NCBI GenBank assembly: GCA_003996215.1 | Contig: QJPP01001738.1 | Span: forward strand, 62,001 to 126,000 | Direction of reading: 5' to 3' | Source of the DNA: Jaltomata sinuosa | Lineage: Eukaryota; Streptophyta; Magnoliopsida; Solanales; Solanaceae | Length of the DNA: 64,000 bases | Part shown: one piece after another, positions 48,601-60,649 of the stretch | Position numbering within the stretch: the first letter of the stretch is position 1 | How the letters are laid out: every line of letters begins with the position of its first letter | The notes under the pieces: model-generated | What the model was told of the DNA's origin: nothing | Seen by the model: only the letters and a program-made list of their open reading frames with translations | Databases searched by the model: none | Program-made: the position numbers and the translations under genes

Positions 48601-51600
48601 GGAAAGAGAGAAATAGGAGATCTTTTGAGGGAACAGAGTCGAGTTTTACACCGGTGAGGAGTAGCCTCCGGTCACTTATTTTCTTTTGGTGCACTCATAA
48701 AGTTGCAGTTGTATAGAAGAATGGGTGGATTTTGTAGAGTATCATGTTTTGTAGATTCTTTACCTTTTGATATATCCTTTGCATATGGTCAGCTTGATCA
48801 TGTTTATAAATGAACCACATTTAGACTTAATCTAAAAAAAAGAATGTCCTAATACGCCGGACTTCAAAATCAATTAAAATTTTACCATATAAAAATATTT
48901 GACTTACTATTATATCCTTGTGGACCTTGAAGAGGCTTTTGGAATTTAATACGTGCAATTAGTGTTTTTCTTGTTCTTAGCCTTTGTGAATAGTCCCACA
49001 TCTGTGGCTTAAAGAATGGGTGGTCTTTTTATATGGTCTTGGGCAATCCTCCCCTCAGGAGCTAGCTTTTGTGGTTGAGTTAGGCCCAAAATCCATTTCT
49101 TAACATGGTATCAGAGCAGGACTCATCCCAATTCCTTGTTTTCTGAAGTTGGGCACCCATATTAAAAGTGTTCATGCTCCAGATGTCCAGCCCCGGGCGT
49201 GAGGGTGGGGTGAAGAGTCCCACATCGGTGATTTAAAGAATGGGTGGTCTTTTCATATGGTCTTGGGTAATCCTCCCCTCAGAAACTAGCTTTTAGGGTT
49301 GGGTTAGGCCCAAAATCAATTTCCTAAGAGCCTCTAAGGTATATACTCCCTCCGTCCCATTTTAATTGTCGTTTTAACAAAAAACAATTTTCCCAAAATA
49401 GTTGTTGCTTTAGAAATTCAAGACAAAAATTAGTAATTGTTTCCAACTATACCCTTAGCCTCACCTTGAAGAGGCTTTTGGAATTTAATACGTGCAATTA
49501 GTGTTTTTCTTACTCTTAGCCTCTTAAGGTATATACTCCCTTCATCCCATTTTAATTGTCATTTTAGCAAAAATATTTGTCGCTTTCGAAATTCAAGACA
49601 AAAATTAGTAATTGTTTCAAACTATAACCTTATATTAAGGAAGAGAACTACTTAGAGTCCGTTTGGATCGACTTATTTTAAGTGCTTTTAAGCCTTTATA
49701 GAGTGTTTGGATAAGGTAAAAAATTGCTTTTAAACACTTGATTCTTTAAGCCAACATAACAAAAAAGAAGTTAAAAGTGAAAAGCTAAGATTTCCAACTT
49801 ATAGCTTATGCTTAAAAGCAACTTAAAATAAGTCTATCCAAACAGGCTCTTAATATTGCTCCAGAAACATCTAATCTATCTAATAAATAGGGGTAACTTA
49901 GTAAACTATATCTTATAGTTATAGTTTTTCAAGAGCTAAAGCGATAGTTAAAATGGAACATGGGGAGTAAGTATTAGCATATCTTTCACTAGATCATGTG
50001 GTCAACAATGCATGTTCGTTCTTTATCAGTTAACTTATTAAGAGTTATGGTTTAATTTTAGGTATAAAATTCTAAAAGTCTAAACTAATATGGAAATAAT
50101 GATTTAAATTAAGCTATAATTGTATTACGTAAAATTATAACTACAATAATATACTATTAAACCTCAAAAAATCTAATATACTTGAAACTTTTAAATAACT
50201 ATAAATCTGTCATTTTGTTTTCCTATCATTTCAAAAAAACTATCCTTAGCACTATGAACTCTTGAAATTTCAAAGGTCTATTGCCAGTGAATATTTGAAA
50301 TGATTTTTTTTATTCGATCTTTGATGATCATGAACCAATAAGAATCTAGACAAATTCTTTACACAGAGATTCACATAGCTTACCTATAATATTGATGAAC
50401 GTTGAATGAACAAATAAGAATTCTATGAACTTATTAAGTTAGAAAGAACCATATTAAGAATAGGCATATAAATATTAAATGAAAAAATATTAAGAATAGG
50501 ACTCAACGCGAGAAAAGAAAAAGAAAAGAAAGAAAAAACAAAACATTTTTTTTTTGATGACCGGGTGTCTGGGCCAGCTTTCTCGTACCTCGACTAAATC
50601 TACAGGATACCTGTCACCTCCCACCAGCAATAGGTACCAGGTAACTCTGTCCACCAAGGCTAGAACAGATAGGAAGAATCATCTAGTGTTTTTTATCTCC
50701 GCTGGGACATATTTTTAAACTTTAATATTTTTTGTTATAAAAGGTAGCTTAACTTCATTTCTTACCAAAAATATTTATTTAAGAACCTTGATAGATAAAA
50801 ATCATATTTTACTTCTTTATTTCCGAGGAAAATTGAAAAATGGTTCGACTCCTTACAAGATAATTATAAAAAAATTCATACTCCATTATATACCAACTGA
50901 AAAATAGTTCTCCAAATATACATTTAATGTTAAAATCTTCATTATTTCCTAATTTTCGTTACTTCATTTTTTGATTAATAAAATTATTTCTTATATAATG
51001 ACATTATGCATGTAGTAAATACTTATATTGTTTAACTAAATATACTTGTTCTCTCAACAACAACAACAACAACAACATACCAAGTGTAGTCCTAGTCCCA
51101 CAAAGTGAGGTCTGGAGAGGGTAGAGTGTACGCAGACCTTACCCCTACCGCTGAGGTAAAGGTATATTGACAAAATATAACTATCACGGGTTATTGAAAA
51201 ACTTGTGTTTGAAAGTACAATTTTCTTTGGCTGGTGACTTATCAAAAAATGCTCCCAAGAACAATCTTCGACGCTCTCCTCTTTCCTACTTCTTCGGATT
51301 AACAGCCTTCTCCGGCCATCGGGTTGCTTGGTAGCTCAAATTTCACCCACTGTTTTCTGTCGAAATCTTTTTCCTTTCCTTTATCTCTTCTTCATTATTT
51401 TCTGTCTCTTTCCAGAGTTGGTGAGAGGAAGATAACACAATATACGTTGTTAGTCTTTTGTGGGTTTCAAGTTGTATGATAACACCAGAAGTGTAGCAAG
51501 AGCACGGGAATGACTTGAATGGACAGAACAAGGGCGAAACTAAATCAGAAGAACTTATTTCAGCAAGAAGACGATGCTCTGGCTATGTGCATCTCTAAAG

Positions 51601-54600
51601 GAGGCATCGACAATTAAGGGTAACTTTGTGAAAAGATGGAAGTTCCATGATCACTCTCAAAGTACTTCTGTGCGAGAAACTTTAACAAGCATGGGCGTTA
51701 CATAACTATCATCCGCATTCAAGGAAGGAGATCGGTAATCAATGGCATTTAATTCAGGGTGGTGGGATATTGCAATTAGGTTGAGAAGTTCATTAACTGC
51801 CGACCCCACAAACAGACATATAGTCTTTGAAAAAACGGAGGAGGGTCTTCTTTATTCAAAAAGAGTTGGAAGATCTAAATGGCCATGTCGAAAAATAATC
51901 TCAGCCACAATCCAAGAAGAAAAAGGAATCATCCATATCGATGGAGACACAAACTCAGGTTAGAATGAGGAGCTTGGTGGGCTCTTTCTCAGAGGACATT
52001 CCCGACATCCCTACTTTGTCAGAAATACGAATATGGATGAGCAGCATCGGGAAGCAGTCACATGGAAACAACATTTATGAAATGGGCGAAATTTGATTCA
52101 TGTTCGAGTTCTCTTCTAAGATAGAAACAGAGCATGTTGTGAGAGGTGAAGAAACACAAATTCAACCTGCAATGGTGGTCGCCGATGGCGAGATCCGTTC
52201 CAAGACATGAAAAGGTAATCAAGTCTGGATCAGATTGATAGGTCTTCCCTTTATTAATGGTCCCAAAAGTTTTTCGAGGAGATCGGAGACTTCTGTGGTG
52301 GCTGGATTCAAACTGAAGAAGAGACGAAGTTGAGATATCACTTGAAATGGGAAAGACTAATAATGGTTAGGGGCGACGGCGATGAAGTCCCAAAAGTGGT
52401 GAAGGTGGAAAGTGAAGGTATCGTCTCTGAGATTCAAATTGTGGTGTGAAGCTCCGGTGAGAACAAGTATCGGAGCTGGCGGAAGAGAGAACAATGGACC
52501 GGCGGGTAATAGAAGGCACACATATTACGGGGGTAAGGTTTCGAGGTGATATAGACATTATGGGGCACGTTGGGTGTTCAAAAGAGGTGACGACCTTCCC
52601 AAGGTTGGAATACCCACGCGACTTGCCACATGGGAACATTATTCAGCCCGAAGAAACCCTCTTATCCAAAAAAAAGGTTGCCACTAATAAAAAATTGGGC
52701 CTAGATTTGCTGACCCAAAGTATATCAGAGTTGAATATTAAGAGGGCCTACTACAATGAGCCCAGAACTGGCCCAATGGAAGAGGAATTAAAAGCTAACG
52801 CTTTTGTTTCAACTCTGAAAACACAACTTACAAGTCACGAAGTCCTTATATCTGTAAAAAACGGCGCTAGAAAGATTGAAGAATCCGGAGAAGTCTAACA
52901 AGCCCTAATCGAGGTAGAAAATCAAGTATTGCTGATCGAAAATAAAGGAGAACAGTCGACAGATTCTTAAGTGGAAGAAAACATACACATGCAACCACCA
53001 GAATTGAACACAACAGTGGACTGGGCTGTTGAAGAACCAGTCCTCCTAAACTCTGCGAACTTGGTAGATGAGAGGAATTTGGAATTTGATGCATCAATTT
53101 GGGTTCACCAAAATATAATCAGAATGGCTAAGCCGTTTGGAGTGATATCCATGGATGTGAGAAGGAAGCTTTGGAGCTTTTCATGAAAATTTATACCAAC
53201 AGAAGAGGAAGCATAGGAGTTCTTGTAACACAAGAACCAAAAACTCCAAAAAAGAAAGGAATCAAAGAACTGAAGAGCCTGGAGATGGGGAGCTGTTTTG
53301 AGAGTAATGGAACCAGAAGAGGGGGGGAGAGGGTATATCCTAATCCAGGATCAAGGGAAGCGAGAATTATATCATGGAATGTTAGGGGGTTGAATCAACA
53401 AAAGAAAAGGATGCTGACAAAAAATTTAATTCACATGTGGAAGGCTGATGTATTATGTTTTTAGGAATCAAAAATTGAAGGAGATGTTAGTGCCATTATC
53501 AAAGAATTATGGAGGGGAAAGTATTTATGGGATAGCTACACTTACAAGAGATATATCAATATTAACAACAATAACATACCTCGTGTAGTCCCACAAAGTG
53601 GGGTATAAGGAGGGTAGAATGTATTCAGACCTACCCCTACCTGAGAGGTAGAGAGGTTGTTTCCGATAGACCCTCGGCTCAAGGAAAAACAATCCAAAGT
53701 AGTCCAAAAAAAGAAGTAATGGAAGTGATAGCATAACAAAGCAAAATACTACGATAATCGAAGTACAAGAAACATCAGATAGTACCAGAAACTGAAGGAC
53801 AAGAAACTACAGGAGCAATCTACAACTACTAGTATGGACGGATAGAAAGACCAAGCACTACTAACTACTAACGTACACCTCCACAACCTACAATTTACAC
53901 GTGCATTACACTAAACTAGTCACATTAAAAGAGAAAAGTACATTTTATATAGAAATAAAGTAGAAAGTGTCAAAACCTGATATTGCGGACTTGACCCCCA
54001 GGAAGCAGGGTTTCCATCTTCCCAATTTTCCCTGGCAGTTTGCCATTGCAACCATTTAATATAAAGCGAATGGAATTGCAACTCACTAAATCCATGGCAG
54101 TAAAAGTAACAAACTAAAATAGCAAGATCAATCTAGAGCAAGAGCATGCCACTTAAAGTGAAATCACGAACACAAATGAAGACCAAAAATCAGCACTTAC
54201 TGCATCTAGCAAATGCACAAAGGCCGTTCAAGACCATAATTTTAAAACTTTCAGCCATACAAAGAAAAATTCACACGTCAATAATACATGCACAGATCCA
54301 TATTTCCTTGATCAAAATTATAGAAGACGTGTATTTCATGTTTCAAGTAAAGACAAAGCTCTTCTCGATTCTTCAAACCTGAGATCAATTAGTTTCAGGT
54401 CATATAAGAACTAGTCAGATTACGTGGCCTTCATTCTATTTTCAAAACCTTAAGCCATTGGCTTATTTTCGCCAGTGTCCTACATACCTAGGTGGACTCA
54501 TTGGATTCCATGCTCTGTCACGCATTGGCGTCCTCATGCCATCATGGATAGGTGTTGCTATAGAGGAAAATGACAAGAAGAGCCAAAGTCAAACAGCTGG

Positions 54601-57600
54601 GGAAAAAAAGAATGAAAAACACTATTAGAACAGGGCAGCAAAATATTTGACCTCCAGGATCTCTCATAGGTGTCATAAATGGGTGCAGTGGAGTCCTTGA
54701 AGGATGTGATGGTGTTTCACTTCCCAAACCATATCTAGATGGTTCCCTGCAAACAGAAAAAGAAGTTAGACAATGAACACTCAAATAAACCAATTTTTAG
54801 AATGGAAATATACTCACCTGAATGGCGTTGACACGTTAACATTATCGGAGATATGGTTGCGATCAACTGCAGGAAACATTGCAGTCAGCAATGAAATGTA
54901 AGCAGTCAAAGTTGGATAAACAAAAACTTCAAAAAAGAAAGCCCTGCCTAAAATTGGATGACTGAAGGCGGATTCAAACAGCCTCCACCCACAAAAATTG
55001 CAAAAGATCACCTTTGGTCCCCCCCACCCCCCACCCCCCACCCCAAAAAAAAAAAACTCGGAAAAAATGAGGGCCATTGAACAAACACTAGCCTGTAACA
55101 ACTTTCATCTGGGCTTCAAGTTCAACTCGGACTGAAGTTCCTTTGATATCAACAACACGCCCTTTACAGCCTTTGAATGGTCCAAGGCGAATTTTCACAT
55201 CAGCTCCAACTAAAGCATCGTGCCCTCTTCCACCTCTATGTCTACCTCCATCTAGAGCACACCAAGCATAAAAGTTGAGACTAATAATTAAATAAGGAAC
55301 AGCAAAATAAAGATAGAAAATGTGATAAATAGCATTTAATAATAAATATCGGATGATCAGAAGGACTCCACAGGTGAACAGAATTAATTAAAAAAAAATA
55401 ACTTACAACATCCAGATATCACCATTATCAGAAACTTACAACTCATAGGTGGGCCACCTCTAGACGATCTCATTGGAGATTGAGGAGCACGTGGTGGAGC
55501 TCTCATTTGCCCAAATCTTGATGACAAGGGGTTACCCTAGAGGAGTTCCATTGTAAGAACAATATTCGCAAACAAGACAACTGTTAAGATAGAATCGCAA
55601 AAGCAAGGGCGAGCTCAAACTTCCAGAAGCAAGAAAATACTAGACATACATTTCTATCACCATTTGCCCGTGAGCCACCAACCAACACACAAGATTGGGT
55701 TTTGGCACAAATAAAACCAGCATGCTCAAGGTGATGACGATCATAAATAAAAACAACTCCTCTGAAGATGTGTTCTACAGGACCTTGTTTTCCCTATAAG
55801 TATCAAGAATAGTTATAACAACAACATACAAAATGTATGAACAATGTCAGTCACAAGAAAGTCTTTAGAAAAGCCAATACTCACTTTACAAGGACCCTCG
55901 AGAACTTTTACCACGTCTTTCACCGCTAAGTGGTTCTTATACCGATCTTGGGCATTCCCTCTCCTTTCAACTTTCGCTTTGATCTCTCTAAGTCTAACAA
56001 GTGCTACCTCTGGTCTATCAGGCACACCCTTAAGGACCTATAACATCACTCAAATGTGAGCAACACAATTAACAGAATAATTTCAACCTCAAACTACAGT
56101 ACTCACCTGGAAGGCTTCGCTGTCTACACGAATAATCACACCAAAGCTCTTGTTGCTGCAGAAAGTGTAATCAATTAAGAAATTTAGCTGTTGGTTCAAA
56201 AAGGACTAAACTGTTTCATGTCCCCTTTACTCTCATAAGAAGCTAAATGCTTACTCTAGTATTACAAGGTCATGGAGCTCATATTCCCCAATGCGAGTGA
56301 GACCAGATGTTACTTCAGAACTCTCAACAACATTATCAGCAAATACACGGAGCTGCAGTATCAAAAAAGAAAAAGTCGGATCACCATTCTTCTGAAGACT
56401 TCAGATTAGAGACCTCAAATTACCATGTATTGCTCAACTTACAAGCTCCTTAGTTGTATCTGATACCAGGTTAACCACATGTCCCTGAACAGAAACAACC
56501 ATACCGGTTGCACCTTCAGATGAACCAGATACTACTTTCACGTGATTTCCAAGATCAAAGTACTTGCATAGCTCTTTGTCACTAAAAGCCAAAGTCTGCT
56601 GCCAAAGTAAGTTAATAAAAATTACAGTACTCACTCCTTCATACGTACGAGGCATAAAAATGTGTATTTAAAGAAGGGGAATATTACCAGAGGAAGGTCT
56701 TTCTGATTTGGTCTGATATGAACAGTATCTTCTTCAACTTTCTCAACATGGCCTTTCAAGTTCTTGAGATCCCCCTTCACCACAATAACGCGGTCACCCT
56801 TCATAAAATGACCTTTTTTCCTATTTGCAAACAAAGTAGATAGACTAGCCATATCGCCATCCCCACCCTCACCAGTTTGGCGAAATTTCTCAAGTTCATC
56901 AAAAGTTGGCTGTATGTTCAGGGTGCTGATTGATTTCATTGACACCGTCTTATATAAGAAACCATCTTTGAACATCATACCTCCAATATTCTCAAAATAG
57001 TCACCTGACATCGGGTCTCGCCTACGTTCCACACGTAGATTCATCTCTCTGCAAACAATAAGAAACAGATTTAACAATTTAATATAGACCACTATTATGC
57101 TCCTATTTGCAACTATAGACACCAGGAACAATTACCTTGCTTCATCAATATTCATAAAGCGTGGCGGAGGAATAAATGCCTTTTTCTTTGGAGCTTCCCT
57201 CCCTTCCTACAAAAGCAGTAGAACAGGCAAGAAGGAATGTCAACTGTTTCTTACAACAATAAACATTTGTTTGGATAGGTGAGCACAAATTTTAGTAATT
57301 GCCAAAGAACAGCTCTATATAATGCTGTGAATCTACAAAGATGTATAAGTCAGCCAGGTCCCAAAAATCCCTTTAATGAGATAAGGAATCAAAAAGTTCT
57401 TACAAAATTAATATTAATACTCACGTATTTCAAGAATGCAGAACCTATCAGCTAACAACTCTAATAAGAGTCAAAATACAATGACCAACCAAATAGACAT
57501 ACCAACTTGTTTGCAAGAGCCTGTAAATCAATCCTTGGAATTAATTTTACGACGACTTTCTGTCTCACATTATCTACATCCATAACCTACATAGCAGAAA

Positions 57601-58684
57601 GATCGAATATCAGAAGAGAACATCAAATTTACTCATTGCAACATAAAATGCAGAATACTTGACAACCTTTGCAAGGTCTCCCTTGTAAGTTCCCATCTTC
57701 ATTCTGACCCAAGTATCCCTGGCAAGATCAACCGCTTTGCTTTCAACTGAAAGGACATCGGTCATCTCTTTTATGGGAACCAGCATTATTTTAGCGGAGG
57801 CGTATATATTGCGCATACCCTTGCATGCCTGTAGCATATAGGTGGCATACAAATAATCGGATTATTGGATGGCTACTTGATAGACACATTATTTTAACGA
57901 GTCACATAAATATAAGCCAAAACAGAGCATATTGTATCATCTATAACGTACCTCCCTCACGTGGGCTTCTTTATCCGCTTCTATGTATATATAGTTCTTA
58001 AGATGATCAAGGGCTACAACTGATCGAATTTGCAATTCAGATCCTCTATCAATTGCCTTTTGCATTAGGCAAACCGCAACCTCTCTCTCACGGCCAATCT
58101 ACAAAACATGATGTAGCAAAAAATTACAAAACAAAATGTGAAGGTTAAAAAAAAATACATAGAAATATAAAATGCCCAAGTACACAAAGGAGTGGCCCAG
58201 CCCAGTGATCAATGAAGTGGGAGAACCACGAGGTCTGGGGTTCAAATCCTAGCAGAGCCTAAAAACACCAGGTGATTTCTTTCCTTCTACCTAAGCCTTG
58301 GTGGGCAGAGTTACTCGGTACCCAAGTTAGTGGAAGTAGCAGGTAACCGATGGAATAGTCGAGGTTGCATAAGATGCCCCGGACACCACTGTAATTAAAA
58401 AAAAAGTGATAAAGTAAACTTCATGGCAGCACGCCAACACCATACCGCACATTTCACCATCCAGAGCTTTGGATCCCTGACAGATGGCAAGAGAGCTTGC
58501 TGCTCAACATCTGTTGCTTCCTCGTCATACTCTACATGAGGTGACCTTGCATATCTTTGCTTAATGCTTCTCGTAAGCTCCTCAAGGTCTTCTTCTTGGT
58601 CCTCATGCGGCAACAGTCGGTGACGATATTCACGTCTGGCACCATCCTCATCAGGTATATCTGCTCCACTATCTACTATGAAAT
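45611..58684 (-). CDS. SPT5: Transcription elongation factor SPT5, 21 exons, N-terminus not in view
   Basis: Exons, 5' to 3' on the minus strand: 58446-58684, 57952-58098, 57667-57838, 57503-57586, 57136-57206, 56688-57048, 56443-56598, 56255-56352, 56107-56155, 55885-56037, 55650-55793, 55440-55536, 55093-55251, 54818-54866, 54652-54746, 54488-54557, 53977-54031, 48170-48287, 47940-48073, 47173-47273, 45611-45856. Total 2798 nt in one open frame (931 residues plus stop). SPT5 with SPT4 forms DSIF, bound to RNA polymerase II during elongation. Visible: end of the acidic region (DFIVDSGADIPDEDG), NGN domain (VRDPKLWMVKC onward), KOW domains (GHFMKGDRVIVVKGDLKNLK, NHVKVVSGSSEGATGMV, VRVEL region, final KIMGGPQRGATGKLIG), and a proline-rich C-terminal repeat region with TPLHPFMTPMRDP and TPIHDGMRTPM. 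The first acidic exon(s) with the start codon must lie upstream of 58684. The 5.7-kb intron 54k-48k is filled with transposons. Confidence 0.9.
46691..46811 (+). mobile_element. TS-type SINE, diverged
   Basis: GTCTCTCTACCTCACACAAG, GGTCTGCATACACCTCACTC and GGTATGTTGT in this order correspond to the TS SINE in forward orientation. Located in the last SPT5 intron. Confidence 0.7.
46890..47140. repeat. CTCCCT..GTCCCAATTTATG-type dispersed repeat
   Basis: Starts GCTCCCTATGTCCCAATTTA, the common opening of a dispersed plant MITE-like repeat. The complementary end could not be placed exactly. Confidence 0.45.
47389..47650. repeat. 131-bp tandem duplication in an SPT5 intron
   Basis: Two copies start GCCTAAATCATCAAGTTGTA at 47389 and 47520 and run through CACTGAGAAT(A/G)TGCAAA, with a handful of differences. 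Confidence 0.93.
48500..48838 (+). mobile_element. LINE 3'-end fragment in an SPT5 intron
   Basis: A short frame holds WKERNRRSFEG, typical of the end of plant LINE RT polyproteins. A 3' UTR-like part follows, ending in ACTTAATCTAAAAAAAAG. The element is antisense to SPT5. Confidence 0.65.
48923..49640. repeat. Tandem duplication (~190 bp), first copy carrying a TRIM
   Basis: ACCTTGAAGAGGCTTTTGGA begins copies at 48923 and 49463. Both run through GTGTTTTTCTT..CTTAGCCT and TATACTCCCT to ATTAGTAATTGTTTC. In the first copy this is split at AGCCT by the TRIM. Confidence 0.88.
48984..49328 (+). mobile_element. TRIM (miniature LTR retrotransposon)
   Basis: Two ~118-bp terminal repeats (about 48985-49105 and 49211-49328) share TCCCACATC, AAAGAATGGGTGGTCTTTT, ATCCTCCCCTCAG and TTAGGCCCAAAATC. 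The primer-binding site TGGTATCAGAGCAGG follows immediately after the first (49106-49120) and matches initiator tRNA-Met. The target duplication AGCCT lies at 48979-48983 and 49329-49333. The interior is about 105 bp and has no coding capacity. Confidence 0.92.
49654..49852. mobile_element. MITE, family A
   Basis: Left GTCCGTTTGGATCGACTTAT and the complement of the right end, GAGCCTGTTTGGATAGACTT, match each other and the 8821-8970 copy. Confidence 0.8.
50546..50690 (-). mobile_element. tRNA-derived SINE (second family), 5'-truncated
   Basis: TTTTTTTTGATGACCGGGTG..CTGGGCCAG and AGGTACCAGGTAACTCTGTC are the complement of the 3' half of the elements at 58188 and 60345. The tRNA-like head is missing. 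Confidence 0.75.
51055..51170 (-). mobile_element. TS-type SINE
   Basis: A long (CAA)n run, CATACCAAGTGTAGTC, then GTACGCAGACCTTACCCCTA. The right (5') part is missing. Confidence 0.85.
51250..53555 (+). pseudogene. 5' part of a LINE: ORF1 and start of the endonuclease
   Basis: Broken frames around 51742-52450 resemble the LINE ORF1 (DUF4283-like) with EEIGDFCGGWIQTEEETKLR and MVRGDGDEVPKVVKVE. At 53360-53530 the ORF2 endonuclease begins: ARIISWNVRGLNQQKKRML, then a TAG where CFQESK is expected. The reading stops at 53555, where a TS SINE follows. RT is not found here. It lies in an SPT5 intron, antisense to the gene. Confidence 0.78.
53559..53690 (-). mobile_element. TS-type SINE
   Basis: AACAACAATAACATACCTCG at the left, GTCCCACAAAGTGGGGTATA in the middle and GATAGACCCTCGGCTCAAGG at the right. 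It abuts the end of the LINE endonuclease fragment. Confidence 0.88.
55018..55057. repeat. Poly-C/CCCCA tract followed by poly-A
   Basis: CCCCCCACCCCCCACCCC-type run, then about 12 A. It lies in an SPT5 intron just downstream of the GC donor. Confidence 0.9.
58188..58408 (+). mobile_element. tRNA-derived SINE (second family)
   Basis: Head with A-box-like TGGCCCAGCCCAGTGATC and B box GGTTCAAATCC (58239-58249). The body has AGCCTTGGTGGGCAGAG and GCCCCGGACACCAC, and an A-rich tail ends at about 58408. Located in an SPT5 intron. Confidence 0.85.
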
Positions 58685-58969
58685 CTGCAAATAAAAATCT
58701 AACAATCAACACCAACAGATAAAAGACAATGCAGGGAGAAAGATACCACAGGAAAAGCTCAAAGTTATTACTCCATTTATAAACTAAGTTCCCCTTAAAT
58801 TTATTCTAGAGAGACAAACTCGGGTCACACCGGCTTCAAACTCATAGACTAGACAAGAAATTCCAGCAAGTACAAAGTAGACTGCAAATGAAATGTACAT
58901 AGTATTCGAACTAAAGATTTCCACAAAGCAAATTTCACAGCCTACAATAGTTAACCCAGAAAGTATATG

Positions 58970-59815
58970 TGTCAATTGTTGAATAATATCTTTTTTTGGG
59001 TGAAGTAGAAAAGTTTCATTAAAAAGCATCAAGATGTAGCAAAAAGTTGCAAGAAGAGAGAGTGTGTGTGTTTAAACATGTAAGCAAAAACTAGTCTAGT
59101 CTAACACCAAGGAAGAAACACATTCCAAAAAATAGCACAACTAGTTACAGGAGCCTGATTGAGCCAGCTAAATAAGTTAAGTAAGCACTTTGCTTTTAGA
59201 GCATAATTTGGACTGGAGAACCCATCAAAATCATTCCAGATGCATCATGAACACCAACTTTCATATGCTTTCTTGATACTATGCATGACTCAGGCTAGTC
59301 CAAAAATGGAGAAGAACATGCTGCCACTGTATAATGCAGGAATAGTGTCTTAACACTTTCCAACTCTATCTGGCACATATAACATCTGTTCCATGTCTGA
59401 ATGCTCCTCCTGCTAAGGTTATTTTGATACAAGGCAGATCTCATATAATGCTACTCAGCTAAATCAGATCACTCTAGTGGATAGTTTTGTCGTCCAGATG
59501 AGTTTCCGAAGGCCATTTTGTCAACCAACTCCTTACTGGAGCAGAGTCGTAGATAGTGTCTCTTCCCAATGAAAGTCCATCTTTTGAGTCCCCCAATAGT
59601 AACTTATCCACCACCTGATGATTTGGAGAAACCCCTGCTGGTTTAGCAAGCAATTCCATTAGCTCATTCATCTTCCATTCTTGAATGTTGCTCCTGAGTT
59701 GTACGTCACAGTTGTTGTGCTGCCAGTTTTGTTCCACATTAGCCTCTTGGTTGCTTGCCAGTGCATAAAAATTAGGAAGCTCCTTTTTCAATTCCACTTT
59801 TATTTTTCCAGAATG
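58970..59815 (-). pseudogene. LINE fragment (zf-RVT region to 3' tail)
   Basis: On the minus strand 59797-59474 encodes NELMELLAKPAGVSPNHQVV and DKLLLGDSKDGL, found just before the zinc-finger part of plant LINE ORF2. Further on CYMCQIELE..LFLHY fits the zf-RVT finger. The end, seen as TTTTTTTGGGTGAAGTAG at 58991, is the poly(A) tail. RT and endonuclease are absent. Confidence 0.7.
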
Positions 59816-60344
59816 ATATGTGTGATCATCTATTACCTAACTTAAATGTTGAATTGAACTGGAACGCCTTTCATAGTTTAAAGATATGCTTCCAAGGACC
59901 TGTGTCATGAGGTGAGGTGCTCTGTCTTGTGAACATTTTGCTTTAATTACAGCTGTCCACAGATTTCATCTCATTATACCACCAGGGTCATTTCACTAGC
60001 ATACTCTTATTGTGTAATGGCAAGGTCTTCTTGCCCAGTCAAATGTCAAATAATTTCTTTTAGACAAAGGTGTAAATATAACCGAGCTTTTTTTTTGAGA
60101 AGGTTAACTTGGTAAATATAACCGAGCTGTTTGGATAGGTTTATGGAAAACAGAGATTTGATTGAAATTGAATTAAGAAAAGGCCAATATCAAATGGAGA
60201 TGAAAGAGATAGCAAAATAAGAGAAGATATCTTGGAGAAAGAAGCCAGGATGTTTGTGGCTAAAGCAGAGAGATAGAAGTACCAAGGGTTTTTTTTTTCA
60301 AAAAATGGTCAATGCTAACAGAATGAATAATCATATTGATGTGA
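59816..60344. other. Intergenic or intronic, nothing recognised
   Basis: No gene or repeat identified. If SPT5 has a distant first exon, this would be its intron. Confidence 0.5.
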
Positions 60345-60549
60345 TAGAAGTGGATGGAACAATATTAGGCGTTTCAGGTTCAATTCCCAGCAAAGACAAA
60401 AACACTAGGTGATTTCTTCTCATATGTTCTAGCCTTGGTGGACAGAGCTATCTGATACTTGTTGGTGGTGGGAGGTGGCAGGTATCCCGTGGAATTAGTT
60501 GAAGCGCGTGAAAGCTGGCCGGGACACCACGGTTATCAAAGAAAAAATG
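60345..60549 (+). mobile_element. tRNA-derived SINE (second family)
   Basis: B-box GGTTCAATTCC (60377-60387), AGCCTTGGTGGACAGAGC, and GGCCGGGACACCACGGTTAT before an A-rich end. Same family as 58188-58408, moderately diverged. Confidence 0.85.
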
Positions 60550-60649
60550 AACTTTTGGTTTCTTATGAAAAGTTCAATTCGGAGACGGAAACTTAGCGAC
60601 CTACAATCAATTTAGGACGAGCTCCTAAGATCACGGATGAAAAGAATAT

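Noticed and set aside
59474..59797. Possible N-terminal exon of SPT5 on the minus strand
   Set aside because: The sequence (NELMELLAKPAGVSPNHQ, DKLLLGDSKDGL) is LINE ORF2, not the acidic SPT5 N-terminus.
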